Of a stretch of DNA of 64,000 nt, positions 39,876 through 47,920 are shown one piece after another. The notes beneath the pieces were generated by a model, which was given only the letters and a program-made list of their open reading frames with translations, ran no database searches and was not told the DNA's origin. Each line of letters opens with the position of its first letter. Within the stretch, counting starts at the first letter, position 1. This DNA is from CAG-492 sp035388585. Its GTDB lineage: Bacteria; Bacillota; Clostridia; TANB77; CAG-508. A program made the position numbers and the translations under genes. The stretch covers positions 1 to 64,000 of the forward strand of contig DAOOQE010000003.1 of the NCBI GenBank assembly GCA_035388585.1, written 5' to 3'.

Positions 39876-40080
39876 AAAATTGTAATTGTAATATAATAAC
39901 ATTGTAATTGTAATTTTTATAATTTTGTAATTATATTAACATTGCAATTGTAATTTTTATTATTTTGGAATTATATTAACATTGAAATTGTAGTTTATAT
40001 TATTTTGTAATTATAGTAACATTACAATTTTAGTTTATATTATTTTGTAATTAATGCAAAATTGTAATTGTAACCTTTAT
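39876..40080 (-). repeat. 40-bp tandem array continuing the GT39 gene end
   Basis: Units start at 39901, 39941, 39981, 40021 and 40061 with an exact 40-base period (ATTGTAATTG and variants), plus a partial unit before 39901. The last unit is coding: it holds the final codons and TAA stop (40040-40042) of the GT39 gene. The others lie downstream of it and are untranslated. Confidence 0.95.
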
Positions 40081-41512
40081 ATTTTGTTTTAAATTGTCTT
40101 TTTTCTATTAAATTAACTTCATACTTTTTAGAAATCTCATTATATAAATCATAATTTTCAGAATCTATGACCCAAATTCTACCTTTAATTTCCTCTATCT
40201 CATCTAAATTATGAATCGTCTTCATATCAGGACCATATGCCTCATATGCTTTTTCTACATTCCAATTTTCTGCATCATAGAAAAGTGTTTTATATCCGTC
40301 AAAATTTGTTTCTATAACACTACCTGCTCCTAAATCTTGATTTCTAAATATAATAACATCTTCTTTTTTTATGTTTTCACTTATATACTCTATTTGTTTC
40401 ATATTTGTTTCATTATAGTTTATTAATGAAAACCTAATATTACCATAAATTGTAGATGCAATCATTAGAATACAAATGCTATATAATGTTTTTTTAGCAT
40501 CAGTTCTTGCTAAAAAATATGACCAAAAGAATATTAATAAACCACTTACTGTAAATAAGTATCTAGGATATAAAATTGGAGATTTTATTGATAATAAACC
40601 TGCAGCTAATATTACTAAAAAATATACTACTATGGCCTGTTTACCGGGATTAAATTGGTTTTGTTTATCTGTTATTTCTTTACTAATTTTATACATTGTT
40701 GAGAATGCAAGAGTGAATAAAGAAAAAGCCAATAAACATGCTATTCTCTCATCAAAATTCCCCAAACATTGAAATTGCAATATTTCAAATATAGTTCCTG
40801 GAAACGAAAGCGAAATCCAAAAACCTTTTGATACATTTTTAACTTGCAAAAACATAAAATATAACCATGGCATATACGCAATAAATTGAATAATTCCCGT
40901 TATAAAAAAAGGTTTTATATATTTATTTCTTATTTCTTTTCTTTTAATAAAATATACAAATAATAATAAATTAATTAATCCAGCTGCCATTAAACTATAG
41001 TAATGTGTATATAATGAACATAAACTGAAAATTCCAAATAATATCCAGTTTTTTGCTTTATTTATTTTTGTTAATCTGTATGAATATATTGCTGTTAACG
41101 TTACAAAAACTGCTGCCCACGAATACATCCTTATTTCTGATGCATACATTGGTATTACTGGTAAAAAAAACGAGAAAAACGAGAATAGGATTCCAGTTTT
41201 TTCACCAAAGTCCTTCTTTATATGAGTAAAACCTAATAATCCAAGAATAGCTATTCCCAAAGCTGAAAATAACCTATAACCTATTATATTTCCACCAGTT
41301 ATTATATTAATTAATTTCAACATAAAATAATACAATGTTGGATGTACATCATTTCCACCAATCATCCATATATCATAAAAACTATGCTTAACTAGAGCAA
41401 CCGAGTATGTTTCATCAAACCACATATTGTTATGAAACAAACCAATCATTATAAAAATACTACCTAATATAATAATACCTATATGTATTATTTTGTTCTT
41501 TTGTTTTTCCAT
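40040..41512 (-). CDS. GT39-type membrane glycosyltransferase
   Basis: A 490-residue protein with about eleven membrane helices. The first external loop carries the family's acidic motif MWFDETYSVAL, followed by DVHPTLYYFMLK, as in PMT/ArnT-like transferases that use polyprenyl-phosphate sugars. The C-terminal soluble part (residues 380-490) is Glu/Asn-rich. It is predicted to add sugars to a surface protein, lipid or polymer; the acceptor is unknown. AGGAGGAAGAT precedes the ATG. Its 3' end is tandemly repeated downstream. Confidence 0.85.
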   Translation of the reverse strand: MEKQKNKIIHIGIIILGSIFIMIGLFHNNMWFDETYSVALVKHSFYDIWMIGGNDVHPTLYYFMLKLINIITGGNIIGYRLFSALGIAILGLLGFTHIKKDFGEKTGILFSFFSFFLPVIPMYASEIRMYSWAAVFVTLTAIYSYRLTKINKAKNWILFGIFSLCSLYTHYYSLMAAGLINLLLFVYFIKRKEIRNKYIKPFFITGIIQFIAYMPWLYFMFLQVKNVSKGFWISLSFPGTIFEILQFQCLGNFDERIACLLAFSLFTLAFSTMYKISKEITDKQNQFNPGKQAIVVYFLVILAAGLLSIKSPILYPRYLFTVSGLLIFFWSYFLARTDAKKTLYSICILMIASTIYGNIRFSLINYNETNMKQIEYISENIKKEDVIIFRNQDLGAGSVIETNFDGYKTLFYDAENWNVEKAYEAYGPDMKTIHNLDEIEEIKGRIWVIDSENYDLYNEISKKYEVNLIEKRQFKTKYKGYNYNFALITK

Positions 41513-41604
41513 ATCTTCCTCCTGAAAAAAAATAAATATTTTATAATTTTTTTATCCAAACTAAATTAATTATATATTACACAAACTTAAAAATCAATGA
41601 TTTA

Positions 41605-41633
41605 TAGACTTATTTCTATTTTTTTGATATAAT
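41605..41633 (+). promoter_or_regulatory. Promoter of the U32 gene
   Basis: TAGACT at 41605-41610, 17 bases, TATAAT at 41628-41633 with an extended -10 TG at 41625-41626. Confidence 0.6.
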
Positions 41634-41687
41634 AAACATATTGTAAAAGAATTTACAAAATTAATTTAAAAAGGATTAAATAATATA

Positions 41688-44132
41688 ATGAAAACAATAA
41701 ATAATAATGTGGAATTACTTTCTCCTGTTGGTAATTTCGAATGCCTAAAAGCAGCTATACAAAATGGTGCTGACAGTGTTTATTTTGGAGCTGACTTTTT
41801 TAGTGCCAGAGCTTCTGCAACTAACTTTTCTTTAGATGAATTAAAAACAGTTATTCATTATTCAAAAATTAGAAATGTTAAAACTAATTTAACTTTAAAC
41901 ACATTAATTAAAAATGAGGAATTTGAGGAAGCTATAAATTTGGCGAAAAATGCTTATGAAAATGGAATTGATGCAATAATTGTACAAGATTTAGGCCTTG
42001 CAAAAAAACTTATAGAACTATTTCCTAACCTACCTATCCATTCAAGCACTCAAATGACTATACACAATCTAGAAGGTGCTATTCAAGCTGAAAAACTTGG
42101 ATTTAAAAGAGTTGTTTTATCAAGAGAATGTAGTTTAGAAGAAATTAAACATATTTGTAAAAATACAAACATCGAAATAGAAGTATTTATTCATGGTGCT
42201 TTATGTATCTCTTATTCTGGACAATGCCTACTTTCAAGCATGATAGGCGGACGTTCTGGAAACAGAGGAAGATGTGCTCAACCATGTAGATTACCATATA
42301 AATTAACATCTGATTCCAAAATAGTAGATGAAGGATATCTTTTAAGCACAAAAGATTTATGCGGCTTAGAATTTATTCCACAATTGATAAAAGCTGGAGT
42401 TAAATGTTTTAAAATTGAAGGTAGAATGAAACAAGCAGAATATGTTGCAACTGTTACTAAAATATATAGAAAATATATAGATCTAGCAAAATCGAACTCT
42501 TCATTTTTTATTGAAGAATCTGATAAAAAAGATTTGTTACAAGTTTTTAACAGAGGTGGTTTTTCATCTGGGCACTTAGATACAAAACCAAACCAAGATT
42601 TAGTTTATCCTAAAAAACCTAACAATATGGGATTATTTTTAGGTTCTGTACATGATTTTAACCCTAACAAAGGTTATATAACACTTAGATTACAAGAAAA
42701 AATTAAAATTGGTGATACTATTAGTTTAGAAAAAGAATCTGGAACATATACAATTTCCGAATTAATGATCAATGGAAAAAATGAACAAGCTGGTTATTTG
42801 GGTGATATTGTAAAAATTGGTAGAATGAAAGGTAATATTGGAATTAATGATAAAATTTTTAAATTATCTGATAAAGAACTTTCTAATTCTGCTAAACAAA
42901 CTTTTTCTGATTCTGAATTTAAAAAAATATATTTAAATTGTAATATAACAATAAAAAAGGAAACACCAATAGAAATTACTATTTTTCCATCTGATAATAC
43001 TGGTTTTTATAAAGATATTAAAATAAATTTAAAATCTGACACAATTCCTGTATTAGCTATTAAGTCTCCTATTACAAAAGAAAGAATTATTTCTCAGATT
43101 TCAAAAACCGGAAATACACCTTACGAGTTTAAAAATATCAATATCGATTTAGATGATAACCTATATATACCAAATATAAGTTGTATTAATGAATTAAGAC
43201 GTTTAAGCCTAGAAAATATGCAAGAACTAGTAATCCATAATAATTGTGAAAATGTTTTAACTACTAAGAAATTAAATAATGATATTAAAAAAAATAATAT
43301 CATTATAAATGAAGCTACAGAGAATTATTCAAATAATGAATCAATAACTATATTATTAAACAAATTAGATATAAATTTTGAATACAATAAACTAGAAAAT
43401 ATACAAAAAGTATATTTACCTTTGAATTTTTTCTTATCATCTAAATATTCAGAAACTATTAATAAAATTTCAAATAAATTTGATACTTATATATATTTAC
43501 CTTTAATACTTAAGATTTCTAATTTAAATTTAGAAAAAATATTACAAACATTTAAGATTAAAGGATTTGTCTTATCTAATATATCTCACTTTAATATATT
43601 AGAAAAATACAGTAGTTATGAAATTATTGGAAACTATAGTTTAAATATATTTAATAATAATACAATTAAAGAATTATCAACTTTAGGTTTAAAAACAGTT
43701 ACTTTATCTCCTGAAACAGATAAAGAATCAGCACTTCAATTACTTACAAACAACAAATTTTCCGATACAGAAATAATAGTATATGGAAAAACTCCTGTAA
43801 TGACAATTAATTATTGTCTAATTGGTAAATCAAATAAATGCTATTCTAATTGCTCAAATAGTTGTTCTACTAATTCATATTATTTGCGTGATAGACTTGG
43901 ATTTGATTTTCAAATTTTACCTGATAATAATTCTTCTGTTACAACTATTTATAATAGTAAAATAACTAGCATTTCTGTTGATTTTAATAGTGATATTAAA
44001 TACAATAAAAGAATTGATTTTATAGATGAAACGATTGAGAATATGCAAAATATTATAAATACAATTAAAAAAGGTGAACGACTTGAAGGAGATATTTATA
44101 CAAATGGAAGTATTAATAGACAAGTTCAATAA
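41688..44132 (+). CDS. U32 family protein, RlhA-like (RNA hydroxylation)
   Basis: An 814-residue protein. Residues 1-300 form the U32 domain with the signature FIHGALCISYSGQCLLSSM followed by GGRSGNRGRCAQPCRLPY; these cysteines are the likely iron-sulfur ligands. A middle region resembles the DUF3656 part seen in long U32 proteins, and a Cys-rich stretch (CYSNCSNSCSTN) lies near residue 730. E. coli relatives RlhA and TrhP hydroxylate cytidine in 23S rRNA or uridine in tRNA using prephenate; the long form argues for an RlhA-like role, but the substrate is inference. The ribosome site is weak (AAAAGGATTAAATAAT). It is monocistronic, with promoter and terminator visible. Confidence 0.85.
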   Translation: MKTINNNVELLSPVGNFECLKAAIQNGADSVYFGADFFSARASATNFSLDELKTVIHYSKIRNVKTNLTLNTLIKNEEFEEAINLAKNAYENGIDAIIVQDLGLAKKLIELFPNLPIHSSTQMTIHNLEGAIQAEKLGFKRVVLSRECSLEEIKHICKNTNIEIEVFIHGALCISYSGQCLLSSMIGGRSGNRGRCAQPCRLPYKLTSDSKIVDEGYLLSTKDLCGLEFIPQLIKAGVKCFKIEGRMKQAEYVATVTKIYRKYIDLAKSNSSFFIEESDKKDLLQVFNRGGFSSGHLDTKPNQDLVYPKKPNNMGLFLGSVHDFNPNKGYITLRLQEKIKIGDTISLEKESGTYTISELMINGKNEQAGYLGDIVKIGRMKGNIGINDKIFKLSDKELSNSAKQTFSDSEFKKIYLNCNITIKKETPIEITIFPSDNTGFYKDIKINLKSDTIPVLAIKSPITKERIISQISKTGNTPYEFKNINIDLDDNLYIPNISCINELRRLSLENMQELVIHNNCENVLTTKKLNNDIKKNNIIINEATENYSNNESITILLNKLDINFEYNKLENIQKVYLPLNFFLSSKYSETINKISNKFDTYIYLPLILKISNLNLEKILQTFKIKGFVLSNISHFNILEKYSSYEIIGNYSLNIFNNNTIKELSTLGLKTVTLSPETDKESALQLLTNNKFSDTEIIVYGKTPVMTINYCLIGKSNKCYSNCSNSCSTNSYYLRDRLGFDFQILPDNNSSVTTIYNSKITSISVDFNSDIKYNKRIDFIDETIENMQNIINTIKKGERLEGDIYTNGSINRQVQ

Positions 44133-44154
44133 AATCCTGAAAAATATTAAATAA

Positions 44155-44203
44155 AAAAAATAAGGACTCGAATAATTTGATAATTAATTGAGTCCTTATT
44201 TTT
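44155..44203. terminator. Bidirectional terminator after the U32 gene
   Basis: AAAAATAAGGACTC pairs with GAGTCCTTATTTTT between convergent genes. Confidence 0.88.
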
Positions 44204-44261
44204 AATTTATATTTTATAATTATCAATAATTATAATTCATTTAATACAATATTATAAATAA

Positions 44262-44765
44262 TTAGAAAGCTATTGAATACCATTTCCCTTCGATTTCATA
44301 TATTTTCATAGGGTTAATAATTTCTTGTTCACTATCTTTTCCTTTAATAATTCTTTTTACTTCTAATCTATAACCTTTTGTAACACTACAAGTATGATCA
44401 TAATAAATTTTAATATTATCTTGTATTACTTTTAAGTTATTTTCCGAAATATCTTCTTTTGCAACAATTTCATAAGAAATCTTTATGTCTTCCCCACACA
44501 TTTGTATATAATTATTCATAATTTCATTAATTTGTTCTTTTGTAATTTTATATTTTATAAATTCTGGGAAAGCACTGTTATATTTATTCTCGTCAAGATT
44601 TTGAATACCTTCAATCATATTTTTAACTGGTTCTTCATATAATTCAACTTTTTTAGTATTTCCTAATATTATTATATTTGATTTTAAGCTCAAACCTATA
44701 ACAACTGATATTGCTAATATAATAATTGCAATAATAATTATACTTATTTTTATTTTTTTATTCAT
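44262..44765 (-). CDS. Anchored extracellular protein, paralogue of the gene at 47249
   Basis: A 167-residue protein with one N-terminal membrane segment (about 7-26) and an outside domain. From PVKNMIEGIQ on, the domain aligns without large gaps to the C-terminal half of the protein at 47249-47875. Shared landmarks are the P-(V/I)-x-N-M opening, PEF, IKISY, KGY(R/K)(L/V)xVK, IKGKD and the closing K(I/V)Y-(E/K)I-(E/D)GKWY. The paralogue has an added zinc ribbon that is missing here. The start at 44765 is preferred to 44774 because AAAGGA is too close to the latter. Function unknown. Confidence 0.75.
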   Translation of the reverse strand: MNKKIKISIIIIAIIILAISVVIGLSLKSNIIILGNTKKVELYEEPVKNMIEGIQNLDENKYNSAFPEFIKYKITKEQINEIMNNYIQMCGEDIKISYEIVAKEDISENNLKVIQDNIKIYYDHTCSVTKGYRLEVKRIIKGKDSEQEIINPMKIYEIEGKWYSIAF

Positions 44766-44809
44766 TTTTAACATTTCCTTTCATTTGTAATTTTTATTTA
44801 TTTTATATT

Positions 44810-44885
44810 TTAATTATCGTGTTTATTTTATTTTATATTTTAAATATCGTGTTTATTTTATTATTTTATTATATTATTTTTATTT
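44810..44885 (-). repeat. 30-bp AT-rich repeat before the anchored protein gene
   Basis: ATCGTGTTTATTTTATT occurs at 44816 and 44846 with a 30-base period, followed by T/A-rich partial copies. It lies just upstream of the gene at 44262-44765 on its 5' side. Confidence 0.7.
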
Positions 44886-45009
44886 TAATATTTTTATTTT
44901 AATATTTTTCTTATTATTATATTGTTTTCTTTTATTTTATTTATTCTAAAATATCTTTATAATCGAGTTACAGTATATTAATAAAATTGTTTGATATAAT
45001 ATTTATAAA

Positions 45010-45321
45010 TTAATGATTTGCACTAAGTTTAATAATTAATCCCATATCATCATCACGAGCTGCCTTATTCTTTCTTATCATACCACATTTTTTGCACTTA
45101 AAAATTATCACATATCCTTTTTTATTATCTATTTCTAGTCCTATAGGAAATAATGTTCCATGACATGTTTCTTCTCTATCACCTGGATTTTTATCCACAT
45201 GTTTTGAATGTAAGCAAAAAGGACAATGATTTCTACAAGAATACCCTAATTTATCAACTTTCTTACCACAATTTTCACAAATAAAACTTTCATCTATTTC
45301 TGTAAAATTACTTTTTTGCAT
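45010..45321 (-). CDS. RNHCP domain zinc-binding protein
   Basis: A 103-residue protein with the eponymous RNHCP core: CENCGKKVD, then CRNHCPFCLHSKHVD, NPGDREETCHG, and a final CKKCGMIRKNKAARDDD. Paired cysteines suggest two zinc sites. The family has no assigned activity; nucleic-acid binding is a plausible guess. The start at 45321 is set by GAGGAGAAAATTAAAA. The gene overlaps the end of the upstream kinase gene by 14 bases, so translation is coupled. Confidence 0.85.
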   Translation of the reverse strand: MQKSNFTEIDESFICENCGKKVDKLGYSCRNHCPFCLHSKHVDKNPGDREETCHGTLFPIGLEIDNKKGYVIIFKCKKCGMIRKNKAARDDDMGLIIKLSANH

Positions 45322-46975
45322 TTTTAATTTTCTCCTCTTCTGCTTCATGAAATACACTACCACCTATAAATTCTCTTAACAATGAGTTATTTGGTACGTA
45401 TTCTGGATTAATATCCTCAAAATATTCTAATAATCTATATAATCTTTTCGCTTCTGAAAATTCATATTCCAGATTAGTAATTTCTTTTAATAATGGGATG
45501 GCATATCTTTTTAAAATATTTAATTCGTATATCAATGATGAGTTAAACATGATATCTGCTTCTTCCTGATAAGGAAATATATTTTTTTCTTCTCCCCTGT
45601 TAACAGAATTCCACATTTTTAATGTATGAAGAGCTGAATAACCTCTAAAATTATAATCTCTTACTATTCTTCTTATAAGCCTTGTATCTGTTGTTGAGAT
45701 TCTGTTATATTCATCTAAATTTAAAACTGTTAAAGCACTAATATATATCTTAAACTTTTGTTCTTTAGGTATTAACTCCGTTAATTTATCATTTAAGCAA
45801 TGTATGCCTTCAATTACCAAAATTTCATCTTCATCTATTTTTAATTTTTTTCCATTATATATTTTTGTTCCTTTTTCAAAGTCAAATTGAGGTACTTCTA
45901 TTTCTTCTCCTTTTAATAAGCTAATTAAGTGATTATTAAATAATTCTGTATCAATTGCCTCTATAGTCTCAAAATCATAATTCCCAAATTCATCTTTTGG
46001 ATTTTGAGTTCTTTCAACAAAATAATTATCTACTGAAATTGTAACTGGCTTTATTCCATTTAATTTAAGTTGAAGACTTAATCTTTCTGCAAATGTTGTT
46101 TTTCCAGAAGATGATGGTCCAGCAATCAGTATCATTTTAACTCGTTTTCTTTTTATAATTTCATCTGCTATGTTGGCAAATTTTTTCTCATGCAAAGCCT
46201 CATCTAATAATATATACTCTTTTATTTTTTCCTGTTTAATAATGTAGTTAAGTTTTTCTAATGTATGAACTCCTAATATTTGATGAACATTTTCATATTC
46301 ATCTAATGTTTTTAATAATCTTTTCTGTTCCTGAAAATCTGTTAAAACTTCTGGTTTTTTTCTACTTGGGTATCTAACTAAAAAACCTGTATGATATTTT
46401 GAAATTTCAAATAATTTTGCAAACCCTGTATTAATTGGTAAAACCCCAAAAAAATAATTGTAATAATCTTCACAATAATATAGCATAACCTCTTGTTTTG
46501 ACTCTAAATCTAATTGCAATTTTCCTTTTGTTTCATTTTTACTTTCAAAAAATTTTTTTGCTTGTTCCTTATCCATAGAAATTTTATTAATAGACAAATC
46601 TTTTTCAATTATTTCTTTTACTTTGATATTTATATTTTTAATCATTTCATTTGTAACTTCTACATTTTTAACTTCGCATAAAACTGAATTAGATAATTGA
46701 TAATTTACCAATATTTTAGAATTCGGATATAATTCTTCAACTGCTTTATATATTATAAATAATAAGCCTTTTACGTATATTCTCATACCATCTTTATCTG
46801 ATATATCTATTAATTCTAATTTACCATTTTGCTCTATTTTGTAATTTAGACTTTTCACTTCATTATTAAATCTAGCTGCAATAGCTTTTTGCTTAGTTAT
46901 TTCATCTGATAATAATTCTTTAATCAAAGTTCCATTTTTTACATCTATTATATTGTCTTTATATATTATTTGCAT
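45308..46975 (-). CDS. Uridine kinase-like protein with N-terminal ThrRS/TGS-like domains
   Basis: A 555-residue fusion. Residues 1-60 look like a TGS domain, and 65-210 resemble the second additional domain of threonyl-tRNA synthetase (a pattern known from Firmicutes and Thermotoga). The C-terminal part from about 280 is a P-loop nucleoside kinase: AGPSSSGKTTFAERL, SVDNYFVERTQNP, VIEGIHCLND and RLIRRIVRDYNFRG. It probably phosphorylates uridine or a related nucleoside; the role of the N-terminal part is unknown. AAAGGAGGATAAAAA precedes the ATG. It overlaps the RNHCP gene. Confidence 0.85.
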   Translation of the reverse strand: MQIIYKDNIIDVKNGTLIKELLSDEITKQKAIAARFNNEVKSLNYKIEQNGKLELIDISDKDGMRIYVKGLLFIIYKAVEELYPNSKILVNYQLSNSVLCEVKNVEVTNEMIKNINIKVKEIIEKDLSINKISMDKEQAKKFFESKNETKGKLQLDLESKQEVMLYYCEDYYNYFFGVLPINTGFAKLFEISKYHTGFLVRYPSRKKPEVLTDFQEQKRLLKTLDEYENVHQILGVHTLEKLNYIIKQEKIKEYILLDEALHEKKFANIADEIIKRKRVKMILIAGPSSSGKTTFAERLSLQLKLNGIKPVTISVDNYFVERTQNPKDEFGNYDFETIEAIDTELFNNHLISLLKGEEIEVPQFDFEKGTKIYNGKKLKIDEDEILVIEGIHCLNDKLTELIPKEQKFKIYISALTVLNLDEYNRISTTDTRLIRRIVRDYNFRGYSALHTLKMWNSVNRGEEKNIFPYQEEADIMFNSSLIYELNILKRYAIPLLKEITNLEYEFSEAKRLYRLLEYFEDINPEYVPNNSLLREFIGGSVFHEAEEEKIKNAKK

Positions 46976-47185
46976 TTTTTATCCTCCTTTAATATTCTTA
47001 TTTTATAACTAGATATTTTTTTAGTCAAGTATGAATATATTTAAATATAATAATTTTGTTAAAATTATATAAATAAAATAACTTTATTTTACTAAATTTA
47101 GTAAATATGTAAATAATAAAAAATATTTTATATGCGAAAAAAAATAAAAAATTAAACATATTTTCGATAATTTTTGTCATATTTA

Positions 47186-47214
47186 TTGACAATAAAGTTT
47201 TATTATATTATGAT
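47186..47214 (+). promoter_or_regulatory. Promoter of the zinc-ribbon protein gene
   Basis: TTGACA at 47186-47191, exactly 17 bases, TATGAT at 47209-47214. Confidence 0.75.
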
Positions 47215-47248
47215 ATAATTATCAAACAAAAACAAAGGAGGATTTTTT

Positions 47249-47875
47249 ATGAGTAAATTTTGTGAAGGTTGCGGTGCTGAAATAGATGACGCAGCTGTAA
47301 AATGCAAAGACTGTGTTGAAAAAGATACACAAGAAAAAAATGCTACTGCAGGTGTAGCTAACGAAAAAGTTAAAGATTCTGCAACAACAAAAAAACCAAT
47401 GAATAAAGCTATTTTATTTGGTGGAATTGGAGCTGCTGCATTAGCTGTAATAGTTCTTTTAATAGTTTTAATATCTAATATTTTTGGTGGATATAAAACA
47501 CCAATATCAAATATGTATAAAGGTATGCAAAAAGCTGATTTAAAATCTTATCTAAAAGCTTATCCAGAATTTATGGGAATGGATAAATATATAGATCAAG
47601 ATGATATGGATGACATGTTAAAATCACTAGAAAAAGAATATGGTAAAAACATTAAAATATCTTACAAAATTATAGATACAGAAAAAATAAAGAAAGATGA
47701 TTTAGAAAAAGTTAAAGAAAAAGTTTCTAAATACTATGACAAAGATGTAAAAATATCTGAAGGATATAAAGTAACTGTAAAATCTACTATCAAAGGTAAA
47801 GATGACAGTGAAACTGATACTGATGATATGAAAGTTTATAAAATCGATGGAAAATGGTATATATTAGGTTTATAA
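47249..47875 (+). CDS. Zinc-ribbon membrane protein with extracellular domain
   Basis: A 208-residue protein. A cytoplasmic zinc ribbon (C5, C8, C19, C22) is followed by a Lys/Thr/Ala-rich linker, a membrane segment (about 53-76) and an outside domain of about 130 residues rich in Lys and Asp. Zinc ribbon plus transmembrane helix plus stalk domain is a common clostridial layout with unknown role, possibly sensing. Its outside domain is paralogous to the protein at 44262-44765 on the other strand. AAAGGAGGATTTTTT precedes the ATG. Confidence 0.8.
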   Translation: MSKFCEGCGAEIDDAAVKCKDCVEKDTQEKNATAGVANEKVKDSATTKKPMNKAILFGGIGAAALAVIVLLIVLISNIFGGYKTPISNMYKGMQKADLKSYLKAYPEFMGMDKYIDQDDMDDMLKSLEKEYGKNIKISYKIIDTEKIKKDDLEKVKEKVSKYYDKDVKISEGYKVTVKSTIKGKDDSETDTDDMKVYKIDGKWYILGL

Positions 47876-47881
47876 AATATG

Positions 47882-47920
47882 AAAATAAGGTTACTGTGTT
47901 TGATCAGTAACCTTATTTTT
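47882..47920. terminator. Bidirectional terminator between the zinc-ribbon gene and mutS
   Basis: A 15-bp perfect stem (47882-47896 with 47905-47919; core AAGGTTACTG/CAGTAACCTT) is flanked by A and T runs. The mutS stop codon lies directly after it. Confidence 0.92.
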
